Position numbers and translations under genes: made by a program. Of a DNA stretch of 64,000 nt, positions 25,689-34,588 are shown piece by piece (the first letter of the stretch is position 1; every line of letters begins with the position of its first letter). The notes below the pieces were generated by a model. It was not told the DNA's origin. It made no database searches and saw only the letters and a program-made list of their open reading frames with translations. The DNA comes from Neorhizobium petrolearium (GTDB taxonomy: Bacteria; Pseudomonadota; Alphaproteobacteria; Rhizobiales; Rhizobiaceae), in NCBI RefSeq assembly GCF_017873175.1, contig NZ_JAGGJW010000002.1:124001-188000 (forward strand), read 5' to 3'.

Positions 25689-27725
25689 TCATGCATCCTG
25701 CCTGGCTGTGAGAAGAAGCGCGCCCGAAGGGTGCACAGTACCTGTCCAGCCGGGCGCGACAAGCGTCGTCGTGTCGAGCTGGGTGAGGATCATCGGGCCT
25801 TTGAACGTGGCGCCCGCACCGAGCGTCCCACGATCCACGACCGGAACGCTCGCGACACCTGTTTCGAAATGCACCGGCACATGGTCGAAGGGTGTGACGG
25901 CCGAGCCGGCTTCGAGCCTCGCCGGGGGCGGCTCATGCGTCATGCCGGCGGCCTCTACGCGCAACGTCACAAGCTCGATGGAGGTATCCAGCGTGAAGCC
26001 GTAAAGCGCCTTGTGTTCGGCGGCAAAGGCAGCTTCCACGACCTCGCGGGTCTCGCCCCAGGCGACCGCAAGTTCGCCGCCCTGACCGTGATAGCGCAGA
26101 AGCGCCACGGTCTGGATACGCCGATCTTTCTCGGCTACGCCCTCCGCCTCGAACCAGGCGATCGCCTGATCCTTCAGATCGGATATGATGTCGTTGGCGA
26201 CATCCATGTCCACCGCGCCCGCCTTGGGCAGGGTGCGGCTGAATTCGGCCTTGAGATCGGCGGCAAGCAGACCGTCGGCGCAGAGGATGCCCGGCGCCGG
26301 AGCAATCATGACGCGGGAAATCCCGAGCAGTTCGGCAAGCGAGCAGCCATGCAGCGGACCGGCGCCGCCGAAGGGCACCAGTGTGAAGTCGCGCGGGTCA
26401 TGGCCGCGCTCGACGGAAACGACCCGCACCGCACCCACCATGTGGTTGTCGACGATGGCGAGGATACCGCGGGCGGCCGTCGCGGTCGAAAGGCCGAGCG
26501 GCCCGGCGACCTTGTCGTCCACCACCTTGCGGGCGGCTTCGACGTCGAGCGCCATGCGGCCGCCGAGAAGCCGCGCCGGCAGATGGCCGAGCACAACATG
26601 CGCATCGGTGACGGTCGGGTTCTCGCCGCCATGACCGTAAGCTGCCGGCCCCGGACGGGCACCGGCGCTCTGAGGTCCGACGGAAAGCGTGTGGTCGGAG
26701 ACCTTGGCGATCGAGCCGCCGCCGGCGCCGATCGTCACCATGTCGACCATGGGCAGCGGCAACGGCCATTCGCCGACCTTGCCGTTCTGGGTGAGGCCGA
26801 TCCTGCCGTCCTTGATCAGGCAGATATCGGCGCTCGTGCCGCCGATATCGACGGTGATGATATCCTTGATGCCGCAGGCGGCCGCGACCGAGCGCGCCCC
26901 GACCACGCCGGCGGCGGGACCGGAAAGCGCCGTCAGCGCCGGTGCCTGCCGAATGGTCGCAGCACCGGCAACGCCACCGTTCGACTGCATGAGGAGCAAG
27001 GGCGCGGCGACCTTTTCGTCCGTGAGCCGCTTTTCAAGACGCCCGACATAAGTGGTGACGCCCGGCATGACGGTGGCGTTCAGCACCGTCGTCAGCGTCC
27101 GCTCGAACTCGCGCACGACGGGCAGCACATCGGTGGACGTGGTGACCGCAAGGCCCGGCAGCTCTTCGCGCAGGATCTCCGCCGCGCGTTTCTCGTGAAC
27201 CGGGTTGGCAAAGGCATGCAGCAGGCAGACGCCGACCGCCTCGACATCCATGCCGCGGATCGCTTCCGCAGCGGTACGCACGCTCGCCTCGTCAAGCGCG
27301 TCGAGAACAGCACCGCCGGCGGCAACACGCTCGTCGATCTCGACGATTCGCGAGGCCGGCACCGGCCGCTCCGGCTTTACCCAGGTATAGAGATTGGCCT
27401 TTCGGGGAATGTCCTGCCGGCCGATCGCCAGAACGTGACGGAAGCCGCGCGTGGTAACAAGCGCCGTGCGGGCGCCCTTGTCTTCGAGGATCATGTTGGT
27501 GGCGACCGTCGTGCCGTGCAGGACCTGGCCGAGCGAGGCGGCCTCGCGCTTGGCATCGGCAAGCGCCAGCCGGATGCCGTTCAGGAAGGCTTCGGACGGA
27601 TCGGAGGGCACGCTCGGCGTCTTCGCTCGCCAGACCTTGCCGGTCGCCCGATCCAGAAGGGCGACATCGGTGAAGGTGCCGCCGATATCGACTGCGACGG
27701 AAAGGGAATTCTCAAGCGAGGACAT
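25689..27725 (-). CDS. hyuA: Hydantoinase/oxoprolinase family subunit A
   Basis: A 678-residue ATP-dependent hydantoinase/5-oxoprolinase subunit A. The ASKHA-type nucleotide fold is visible as VAVDIGGTFTDVALLD at the N-terminus and IITVDIGGTSADICLI in the middle. GAGGGSIAKV and VPFGGAGPLHGCSLAELLG are further conserved blocks. With HyuB it would hydrolyse a cyclic amide (hydantoin, 5-oxoproline or a related lactam) at the cost of ATP. The ATG at 27725 was chosen because AGGAG is seven bases upstream; this gives a 14-base overlap with hyuB. The substrate remains open. Confidence 0.87.
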   Translation of the reverse strand: MSSLENSLSVAVDIGGTFTDVALLDRATGKVWRAKTPSVPSDPSEAFLNGIRLALADAKREAASLGQVLHGTTVATNMILEDKGARTALVTTRGFRHVLAIGRQDIPRKANLYTWVKPERPVPASRIVEIDERVAAGGAVLDALDEASVRTAAEAIRGMDVEAVGVCLLHAFANPVHEKRAAEILREELPGLAVTTSTDVLPVVREFERTLTTVLNATVMPGVTTYVGRLEKRLTDEKVAAPLLLMQSNGGVAGAATIRQAPALTALSGPAAGVVGARSVAAACGIKDIITVDIGGTSADICLIKDGRIGLTQNGKVGEWPLPLPMVDMVTIGAGGGSIAKVSDHTLSVGPQSAGARPGPAAYGHGGENPTVTDAHVVLGHLPARLLGGRMALDVEAARKVVDDKVAGPLGLSTATAARGILAIVDNHMVGAVRVVSVERGHDPRDFTLVPFGGAGPLHGCSLAELLGISRVMIAPAPGILCADGLLAADLKAEFSRTLPKAGAVDMDVANDIISDLKDQAIAWFEAEGVAEKDRRIQTVALLRYHGQGGELAVAWGETREVVEAAFAAEHKALYGFTLDTSIELVTLRVEAAGMTHEPPPARLEAGSAVTPFDHVPVHFETGVASVPVVDRGTLGAGATFKGPMILTQLDTTTLVAPGWTGTVHPSGALLLTARQDA

Positions 27726-29529
27726 CGACATACTCCTGACGATGGAATGCACGGGTAGCGGGGCGATTGGCGCGAAGGGCCACGGTGGCAGCCTCATCGA
27801 TCCTGTTGCCGTTCATGACGACTCCGTAGAGACGCTCTGCCGCCTCGGCGCTGACGAAACCGCCCAGCACGTCTTCGAGGACAGCATCGAGCCTGCGGTC
27901 GAAGGGATGGCCGTAGCCGCCGCCGCCTCCCGTTTCCATGCGCAGGATATCGCCCTTGACGAGCTTGTTGCCGTCGGAAAGCGGTGCAAGGATACGCTCA
28001 CCCGGCTTGCCGGGATTGACGGTAACGCGACCGGTGCCGCCGCCCATGCCGCCATGGATGCCCCAGGGCGGGTTCTTGACGCTGTCGATACGCACGGCCA
28101 GCAACAGGTCCTCCGCGAGGATCTCGTATTCGCGGATGATGCCGCAGCCGCCGCGGAACTTACCGGCACCACCGGAATCCCTGACGATGCCATAGGTCCG
28201 GAGCCTGACCGGATACCCCACTTCGAGGAATTCGACCGGATAGTTTTCCTGCGCCACGAAATAGACGGCATCGATGCCGTCCGCATCCGGCCGCGCGCCA
28301 TAGCCGACGCCGATACCGTCGGCGAGCAGGAAGCGTTGCAGCTCGCCCGCATCGTCCTTGTAGTTGCCGCGCATGATGGTGATGACATAGGCCGAGTTGG
28401 AGGCCGGCGCCTTGCCGCCCGCCGCATTGACCAGACCGTTCAGTGCTGAAAGCACGCGCATCATCGTGAGGCCACGCATGCCGAGCGAAGCTGGAAAGTT
28501 CGGCTGCAGGAAGGAGCCCTGCCTGAGCTTCACGTCATGTAGCGCCTGCGGACCACCGGCATTGCAGACCTGCGCCGGATCGCCGCCGAGATAGAAGAGG
28601 CCGAGCGCCATGCCGGGCACACCGCGATTCATCAGGAAGTTGACAGGCCCGGGCGCCTGATCGTCGGATTCGGTCGCATCGAAGATGAAGCGGTCCTCGC
28701 CATCGGCACCCTTTTCGCGGGTCAGCGCAAAGCGCATCTTGTAAGGGCCGTTGCCATGGCCGTCCGTATCGATCGCATCGGTGAACTTGTGCGTGCCGTA
28801 GTCGAAAGTCTCGGCGAGCTTGGCGCGCACCAGCTTGCGGGTGCGCGTCAGCAATTGCGCCAGCGCGTCCTCGACGACTTGCGCGCCGAACCGGTCGAGG
28901 ATTTCGCCGATGCGCTTGACGCCCACTTCGACGCTCGCCATCAGCGCCCGCATGTCGCCGATGCTCTGCTCCGGGAAGCGGGAGTTGCGGTGGAAGATCG
29001 AAAGCGTCGCTTCGTTGGTGACGCCCTGGTCGATCAGCTTGGTGACCGGGATGATGATGCCTTCCTGGTAGATGTCGGTGGCGTCCGGGCTGATCGAACC
29101 CGGACGCATGCCACCGATGTCGGCGAAATGCGCCCAGCTCATCACGAAGGCGCTACGCTTGCCATCCTTGAAGACCGGCGCCAGCAGAACCTGATCGTTG
29201 GAATGCGAGACGGCACCGCGGGAACCGTAGCAATCATTGTACCAGTAGAGATCGCCCGGCTTCATCGTATCGGCCGGGAACTTGTCAAAGACGGGGCCTG
29301 TCATGTCGCCGAAGACCGGCACCATGGAACCGACCGCCATCACGCCGTTGCCGTCGAAGAGCGCGGTATAAAAATCCTTCTTCTCGCGGATGAAAGCGGA
29401 GATCGCGGTGCGTTCGAGCAGCGCCTCCATTTCCGACTGGGCGGCGGCGATCGCGCCGCGGATGATTTCGAGCGAGACGGGATCGCAGACGGTCCCTTCC
29501 GGTTTCGTACGCTCTTGGGGATTGTACAT
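27712..29529 (-). CDS. hyuB: Hydantoinase/oxoprolinase family subunit B
   Basis: A 605-residue HyuB-type subunit. It has CDPVSLEIIRGAIAAAQSEMEALLERTA at the N-terminus, DLYWYNDCYGSRGAVSHSNDQVL, HFADIGGMRPGSISPDATDIYQEG (a conserved metal-site region), and a glycine-rich C-terminus (MGGGTGRVTVNPGKPG; GGGGYGHPFDR). The ATG at 29529 was preferred over GTG at 29538 because GAGGTGA then has correct spacing. It is paired with hyuA by a 14-base overlap and lies 43 bases after the oxidoreductase gene. Confidence 0.88.
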   Translation of the reverse strand: MYNPQERTKPEGTVCDPVSLEIIRGAIAAAQSEMEALLERTAISAFIREKKDFYTALFDGNGVMAVGSMVPVFGDMTGPVFDKFPADTMKPGDLYWYNDCYGSRGAVSHSNDQVLLAPVFKDGKRSAFVMSWAHFADIGGMRPGSISPDATDIYQEGIIIPVTKLIDQGVTNEATLSIFHRNSRFPEQSIGDMRALMASVEVGVKRIGEILDRFGAQVVEDALAQLLTRTRKLVRAKLAETFDYGTHKFTDAIDTDGHGNGPYKMRFALTREKGADGEDRFIFDATESDDQAPGPVNFLMNRGVPGMALGLFYLGGDPAQVCNAGGPQALHDVKLRQGSFLQPNFPASLGMRGLTMMRVLSALNGLVNAAGGKAPASNSAYVITIMRGNYKDDAGELQRFLLADGIGVGYGARPDADGIDAVYFVAQENYPVEFLEVGYPVRLRTYGIVRDSGGAGKFRGGCGIIREYEILAEDLLLAVRIDSVKNPPWGIHGGMGGGTGRVTVNPGKPGERILAPLSDGNKLVKGDILRMETGGGGGYGHPFDRRLDAVLEDVLGGFVSAEAAERLYGVVMNGNRIDEAATVALRANRPATRAFHRQEYVDVLA

Positions 29530-29572
29530 TTGGGTCACCTCGGTGAATGCTTCGGAATGGATGGATCAGGGC

Positions 29573-30580
29573 TCACGGTTCACCTCTGATCAGGACGACG
29601 ACATTGCCGAGGCTGCCGCGCTCGACGCGCTCGTGAGCCTTGACGATGTCTTGAAGCGGAAACGTCGCGCCGATCGCGATCCTAAGCCGGCCGGTATCGG
29701 CCAGTTCGGCGATCATCTTTTCGCCGGCCAGCCGCTGGTCTTCGGGGATCAGGAAACCCTGGATGAAACGCAGGTTGGCGCCTTTGCTGGCGAAGGCGTA
29801 ATAGGGAAGCACCGGCGTCGGATTGCTGCTCGACGAATAGGCGGCGACGGTGCCATTGCGCTTCAGCACGGCAGCGTCGAGTTCCAGGTTGGCGCCGAAA
29901 TCCACCTCGACGACGCGATCGACGCCCTGCCCTTCCGTCAATTCAAGAACACGCGCAGAGACATCTTCCGTTTTGCGGTCGATGGTGGCGAAAGCGCCGG
30001 CATCCATCACATGTGCCGCAGCTTCGGGATTGCTCACCGTGCCGATCACCCGCGCGCCGCCGGCAACCGCCATCTGCACGGCAAAGTGTCCGACAGCACC
30101 GGCCGCACCGTTGACGAAGATCGTCTTGCCGGCCACCGGGCGATCGGCGAAGACAGCGCGGTGGGCGGTCATCGCCGGCACGCCAAGATTGGCGCCATCG
30201 GCATAGGTCAGGCTATCCGCCAGCCTCACCGCCTGATGCGACGCGATGGCGATGAACTCGGCGGCAGTACCGAAAGCACGGCCCGCCTCGCCGTATCCAC
30301 CTTGAGCATTCCACATCCAGACCCGCTCGCCGATACGCGCCGGATCGACGCCTTCGCCGACTGCGATGATCTGGCCCGCGCCATCGGTATGTGGAATGAC
30401 TAGCGGGTGATCCATGCCCGTGCCGCGCCAGCCGCCGCGCCGCTTCACGTCGGCGGGGTTGATGCCGGAGGCATGCACACGCACCAGCACATCGCCTGGG
30501 CCGGCGACGGGCGCCGCCATCTCGCCGACGGAGAGGACTTCGGCGGCAGGACCGGTGCGTGTGTAAAAGGCTGCCAGCAT
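29573..30580 (-). CDS. Zinc-free medium-chain dehydrogenase/NADPH:quinone oxidoreductase
   Basis: A 335-residue MDR-superfamily enzyme of the quinone oxidoreductase type. It has GASGINPADVKRRGG-like N-terminal sequence (HASGINPADVKRRGG), the NAD(P) Rossmann motif IFVNGAAGAVGHFAVQMAVAGGARVIG, and no cysteine-rich structural zinc lobe. It is encoded inside the ABC-hyu operon (12 bases after dppF-like, 43 before hyuB), suggesting it reduces or oxidises an intermediate there. ATG at 30580 follows TTGGAG with correct spacing. Confidence 0.82.
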   Translation of the reverse strand: MLAAFYTRTGPAAEVLSVGEMAAPVAGPGDVLVRVHASGINPADVKRRGGWRGTGMDHPLVIPHTDGAGQIIAVGEGVDPARIGERVWMWNAQGGYGEAGRAFGTAAEFIAIASHQAVRLADSLTYADGANLGVPAMTAHRAVFADRPVAGKTIFVNGAAGAVGHFAVQMAVAGGARVIGTVSNPEAAAHVMDAGAFATIDRKTEDVSARVLELTEGQGVDRVVEVDFGANLELDAAVLKRNGTVAAYSSSSNPTPVLPYYAFASKGANLRFIQGFLIPEDQRLAGEKMIAELADTGRLRIAIGATFPLQDIVKAHERVERGSLGNVVVLIRGEP

Positions 30581-30592
30581 CAACAACTCCAA

Positions 30593-31582
30593 TCAGAACA
30601 GATGGCAGGCCACGAGGCGCGATCCCACAGGCCGCGGCTGCGGAACTTCGGAAGCGCAGCGCGCGTGCGCCGAAGGACACCGGTCGCGGAAGACGCAGCC
30701 GGACGGCGGATTGCGTGGGTCCGGCGCACCGCGGCCGATCGGCAGCGGATCATGGCTCTGGTCCGGATTAGGCACCGGCACGGCGGCGACCAGCGCCTTT
30801 GTGTAAGGGTGAAGCGGTTCGTGGACGATGTCCTCGGTCGGGCCGTCTTCCATGATCCGGCCGAGATACATGACGATCGTCCGCTCGCAGACATAACGCA
30901 CCAGCGCCAGGTCGTGGCTAATATAGATGGCGGTCAGCCCCAGCCTGTCGCGGACGTCGCGGAAGACGTTGAGCACGCCGGCGCGGACGGAAACGTCCAG
31001 CATCGAGACCGGCTCGTCGGCCACCACGAATTCCGGCTGCAGGATGAGCGCCCGCGCCATCACGACCCGCTGCAGCTGCCCGCCGGAAAGCTGATGCGGG
31101 TAACGGTCAAGGAATTGCTCCGGCTCCGGCAGGCGCACGAGTTCGAGTGCCTTGATGATGCGGTCTTCCCGCTCGCTCCGCGGAATGCCGGCATTCTCCA
31201 GCGGCTCCGACAGCGTCGCGCGGATGGTGAAACGCGGATTGATCGCATCGAACGGGTTCTGGAATATGAGCTGCGCCCGCGAGCGGAACTTCTTCAGCCG
31301 ATGGCGGCGAACCTCGCCAAGCTCCTCGCCGTCGAAATGGATCGAGCCGCCGGTCGTGTCTTCGAGCTTCAGCAGCAGCCTGCCCATCGAGGTCTTGCCG
31401 CAGCCGGATTCGCCGAGCAGGCCGACGCTTTCGCCGCGGCGGATATCGAAGGTGACACCGTCGACCGCCTTGACCACGGTCGACTTGCCGCGCATTGCGG
31501 CAAACGCACCGCCGACCTGATAGTGCAGCCTGGCCTCATGGACGGAAACAAGGACTTCCGGCTTCTTGGTCACGATGTTCAT
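30593..31582 (-). CDS. Peptide/nickel-type ABC transporter ATPase (DppF/OppF-like)
   Basis: A 329-residue ATPase. Walker A is [18 protein letters not shown], the signature is [15 protein letters not shown], and Walker B is [13 protein letters not shown]. The C-terminal oligopeptide-transporter extension has the cysteine motif [15 protein letters not shown], found in OppD/OppF proteins and often associated with an Fe-S cluster. Its ATG overlaps the stop of the dppD-like gene by four bases. Confidence 0.92.
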   Translation of the reverse strand: MNIVTKKPEVLVSVHEARLHYQVGGAFAAMRGKSTVVKAVDGVTFDIRRGESVGLLGESGCGKTSMGRLLLKLEDTTGGSIHFDGEELGEVRRHRLKKFRSRAQLIFQNPFDAINPRFTIRATLSEPLENAGIPRSEREDRIIKALELVRLPEPEQFLDRYPHQLSGGQLQRVVMARALILQPEFVVADEPVSMLDVSVRAGVLNVFRDVRDRLGLTAIYISHDLALVRYVCERTIVMYLGRIMEDGPTEDIVHEPLHPYTKALVAAVPVPNPDQSHDPLPIGRGAPDPRNPPSGCVFRDRCPSAHARCASEVPQPRPVGSRLVACHLF

Positions 31583-32595
31583 GCGCGGGCCATCCAGGTC
31601 TCCGTCTTGGCGGCTTCGATACGCAAGGCGGCGCTTTCACGTGCGCGGTGGCAGAGCACCGGGTGATCCGGAGCGACGTCGACGACCGGTGGCTCCGAGC
31701 CGCAGACGTCGAGCGCAAAGGGACAGCGCGGCTTGAACCGGCAGCCAGCCGGCGGATTGGCGAGGTTCGGCGGTGCGCCCTCGATCGGCGTCAGCACGCC
31801 GGAAGCAGCTCCCTGCAGGTCCGGAAAGGCGTTGCGCAGGCCCATCGTATAGGGGTGCGAGGGGGCGGTCAGCGCCGCCTGCATGGTTCCCGACTCCGCC
31901 ACCTTGCCGGCATACATGACAACCGTGCGGTCGCAGATATAGGCGACGACCGAAATGTCGTGCGTGACAAGGATGACAGAGAGGCCGAGCCGTACCTGGA
32001 GTTCCTTGAGCTGGTCGAGAATTTGCCGCTGCACGATGACGTCGAGCGCGGTAACCGGCTCATCGGCAATGATCAGTTTCGGGTTGAGCGCCAAAGCCAA
32101 GGCAATTGCCACGCGCTGGCGCATGCCGCCGGAAAACTGGTGCGGGTAATCGTTCAAGCGGTTCGCGTCGATGCCGACCATCTCGAACAGCTCTTCGGAC
32201 CGTTTGCGAGCCTGTCTGCGGTCCATGCCGCCGCGACGGCGCAGCACCTCACCGAGCTGGTATTCGACCGTATAAACCGGGTCGAGCGAGTTCATGGCGC
32301 TCTGCGGCACGAAGGCGATGTCACGCCATCTGAGCGCATTCATCTCCCTCTCGGGCAGCTTGGCGAGGTCCCTGCCCTCGAACAGGATCTCACCGCCGGT
32401 GATCGCTGCGTTGTCGGCGATCACCCTCGTCAGGGCGCGGGCGACGGTGGTCTTGCCGCAGCCGGATTCGCCGACCAGGCCGGTGATCGAGCCCTTCGGG
32501 ATGTCGAAGCTCGCACCATCCACGGCGTGAACAAAGCTGCGCCCCACCTGATAGCTGACCCGCAGGTCGCGTACTGAGAGAAGCGGCTCTGTCAT
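31579..32595 (-). CDS. Peptide/nickel-type ABC transporter ATPase (DppD/OppD-like)
   Basis: A 338-residue ATPase paired with the downstream DppF-like subunit. Walker A is [18 protein letters not shown], the signature is [15 protein letters not shown], and Walker B is [13 protein letters not shown]. The C-terminal cysteines are [15 protein letters not shown]. It overlaps genes on both sides by four bases (ATGA), so the subunits are made in equal amounts. Confidence 0.92.
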   Translation of the reverse strand: MTEPLLSVRDLRVSYQVGRSFVHAVDGASFDIPKGSITGLVGESGCGKTTVARALTRVIADNAAITGGEILFEGRDLAKLPEREMNALRWRDIAFVPQSAMNSLDPVYTVEYQLGEVLRRRGGMDRRQARKRSEELFEMVGIDANRLNDYPHQFSGGMRQRVAIALALALNPKLIIADEPVTALDVIVQRQILDQLKELQVRLGLSVILVTHDISVVAYICDRTVVMYAGKVAESGTMQAALTAPSHPYTMGLRNAFPDLQGAASGVLTPIEGAPPNLANPPAGCRFKPRCPFALDVCGSEPPVVDVAPDHPVLCHRARESAALRIEAAKTETWMARA

Positions 32596-33506
32596 CGGTT
32601 CAACTTCGGGAAAAGGATGTTTTCATAACCGCGGGTGATGAAGAAGCCCGCGCTGACGACAAGGATGATGCAGATGCCGGGCGGCACGAACCAGTAATAG
32701 GCCTGCTTGGCGAGCGCCTGGCTCGCGAACGCATCCTGCAGCATGTAACCCCAACTGATCGAATCCGGATCGCCGAAGCCCAGGAAGCTGATCGAGGCCT
32801 CCGTCAGGATCGCCCAGCCGATCGCGATCGAGCCGTAAAGGAAGGAGAGCGGCAGGATGTTCGGCGCGATGTGGCGCACTATGATCTTGAAATCGGACGA
32901 TCCCGCCACTCGCGCCGCCTCCACATAGCCGCGGGTCCTGAGCGTCAGCACCTGGCTGCGGATGACACGCGCCGTATCGCGCCAGAGCACCAGCGCCATG
33001 GCGATCACGACATTCCAGATGGACGGCTGCAGGAAGGCGGCAAGCACGATGACGAAAGGCAGGAACGGGATGCCGAAGGCGATATCGGCCAGCCGCATCA
33101 GCACGGCATCCACCAAGCGGCCGAAATAACCGGCGACGAGGCCGATGATCGAGCCGATCAGCGCCACCATGAAGGCAGCAGTCACACCGATCAGCAGGGC
33201 CGAGCGGCTGCCATAGACGAGCTGCGAGAAGATATCCCGGCCCAGGCTGGTGGTTCCCATGATGAAACCATCCTGCCCCGGCCGGAGGTCCGCCGCCAGA
33301 TCGTAGGAAGGCGTGTAGAGGATCTCGGTCGGATCGTGCGTGGTGATCTGGTCGGCAAACACCGCCGTCGCGATGAAGACGAGATAGATGAGAAGGCCGG
33401 CGACCGCGAACGGGTCGTTCACCGGCAGTCTCAGCGTGCGGAACATCCGGGCAAGGATATTGGGGCGCCTCGGCTTGATGATTGCGGGTGCGGCGATCTC
33501 AGGCAT
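32592..33506 (-). CDS. Peptide-type ABC transporter permease (DppC-like)
   Basis: A 304-residue inner-membrane permease with about six spans. It has an N-terminal cytoplasmic stretch, then the first span (PFAVAGLLIYLVFIATAVFA), and the EAA-type coupling loop EAARVAGSSDFKIIVRHIAPNILP. The start at 33506 overlaps the dppB-like stop by eight bases and has CGAGGG upstream; the longer frame to 33548 lacks a site. Confidence 0.9.
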   Translation of the reverse strand: MPEIAAPAIIKPRRPNILARMFRTLRLPVNDPFAVAGLLIYLVFIATAVFADQITTHDPTEILYTPSYDLAADLRPGQDGFIMGTTSLGRDIFSQLVYGSRSALLIGVTAAFMVALIGSIIGLVAGYFGRLVDAVLMRLADIAFGIPFLPFVIVLAAFLQPSIWNVVIAMALVLWRDTARVIRSQVLTLRTRGYVEAARVAGSSDFKIIVRHIAPNILPLSFLYGSIAIGWAILTEASISFLGFGDPDSISWGYMLQDAFASQALAKQAYYWFVPPGICIILVVSAGFFITRGYENILFPKLNR

Positions 33507-34476
33507 GGGAAACCCTCGGATCGAGGACGGCGTAGAGCAGGTCGGCAAGCAGGTTCATGAGAATGACGACCAGCGCGATCATCAGGAAGGCGCCCTGCGC
33601 CAGCGGATAGTCCGAAGCGGCGACCGCATTCACCAGTTCGCGGCCGAGCCCCGGCCAGGAGAAAACGGATTCGACGACGACATTGCCCTGAAGCTGGTAA
33701 CCGACGGCAATCGCGAAGGAGGTCATCACCGGCAGAAGCGCGTTGCGGGCCGCATGCCGCACCACCACCGTCCAGTTCGACAGGCCTTTGATACGCGCCA
33801 TGGTGACGAAATCCTCCTTCATCACGTCCAGCATGTTGGAGCGCATCAGGAGAAGCGGCAGGCCTTGGCTGTAGATCGCCAGCGTCGCGGCCGGAAGGAT
33901 CAGGTGCGAAAGGAAATCGCGGGACGTATAGAGGTCAAGGAAACCGGAATATTCCGCTCCTGGAGCACGCGTGCCGCCTGCAGGGAACCAGCCGAGCGAG
34001 AACGAGAAGATGGCGAGCAGCACCATGCCGAGCCAGAATTCCGGCATGGCGCGGGTGGTGAGCACCGCGGGAATGGCGGCCTGTTCAATGAAACTTCCGC
34101 GGCGCCAGGCGAGATAGGCACCGGCTAGGATGCCGAAAGCGTAAGCGATGATCAGCGAGGAAAAGGTCAGCACCAGCGTGTTGGGCAAGAGCGTCCAGAT
34201 ACGCTCACCGACCGGCTCACGATAGCGAAAGCTCTGGCCAAGCTCGCCCTGCAGGAGATTTCCGAGATAGATCAGGTATTGCTGCCAGAGCGGCTTGTCG
34301 AGGCCGAACTGGGCCATGAGCTGCTGCTGCTGTTCCAGCGTGAATGTCGGATCGATATAGGCAGCCATCGGATTGCCCGGCATCAGCCGAAACATCAGAA
34401 AGAGGATGGTCACCACCGCCCACAGGACAAGAGCGAGCTGCAGCAGCCTGCTGCCCACCGCCTTGAAATTGGTCAT
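33499..34476 (-). CDS. Peptide-type ABC transporter permease (DppB-like)
   Basis: A 325-residue permease with six predicted spans. The N-terminal family motif is FLMFRLMPGNPMAAYIDP. The long periplasmic loop, TLEQQQQLMAQFGLDKPLWQQYLIYLGNLLQGELGQSF, is typical of DppB/OppB. The EAA loop is MARIKGLSNWTVVVRHAARNALLP. It forms the pore with the DppC-like subunit. The 112-base gap to the binding-protein gene upstream is the widest gap within the transporter part of the operon. Confidence 0.91.
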   Translation of the reverse strand: MTNFKAVGSRLLQLALVLWAVVTILFLMFRLMPGNPMAAYIDPTFTLEQQQQLMAQFGLDKPLWQQYLIYLGNLLQGELGQSFRYREPVGERIWTLLPNTLVLTFSSLIIAYAFGILAGAYLAWRRGSFIEQAAIPAVLTTRAMPEFWLGMVLLAIFSFSLGWFPAGGTRAPGAEYSGFLDLYTSRDFLSHLILPAATLAIYSQGLPLLLMRSNMLDVMKEDFVTMARIKGLSNWTVVVRHAARNALLPVMTSFAIAVGYQLQGNVVVESVFSWPGLGRELVNAVAASDYPLAQGAFLMIALVVILMNLLADLLYAVLDPRVSHA

Positions 34477-34588
34477 CTCATAAACTTCCTTCTCTTGGCT
34501 CGGCCCCTTGGGAGGAATGCGAGGTTGCCGATGTCAAGCGTCAGGCAGGGAGGAGACGGCGCGGGAGGAGCGCCGCCTCCGCGAAGGA

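Noticed and set aside
25686..27758. 690-codon open frame on the plus strand opposite hyuA
   Set aside because: Antisense shadow; repetitive Asp/Arg/Gly/His composition and no domain.
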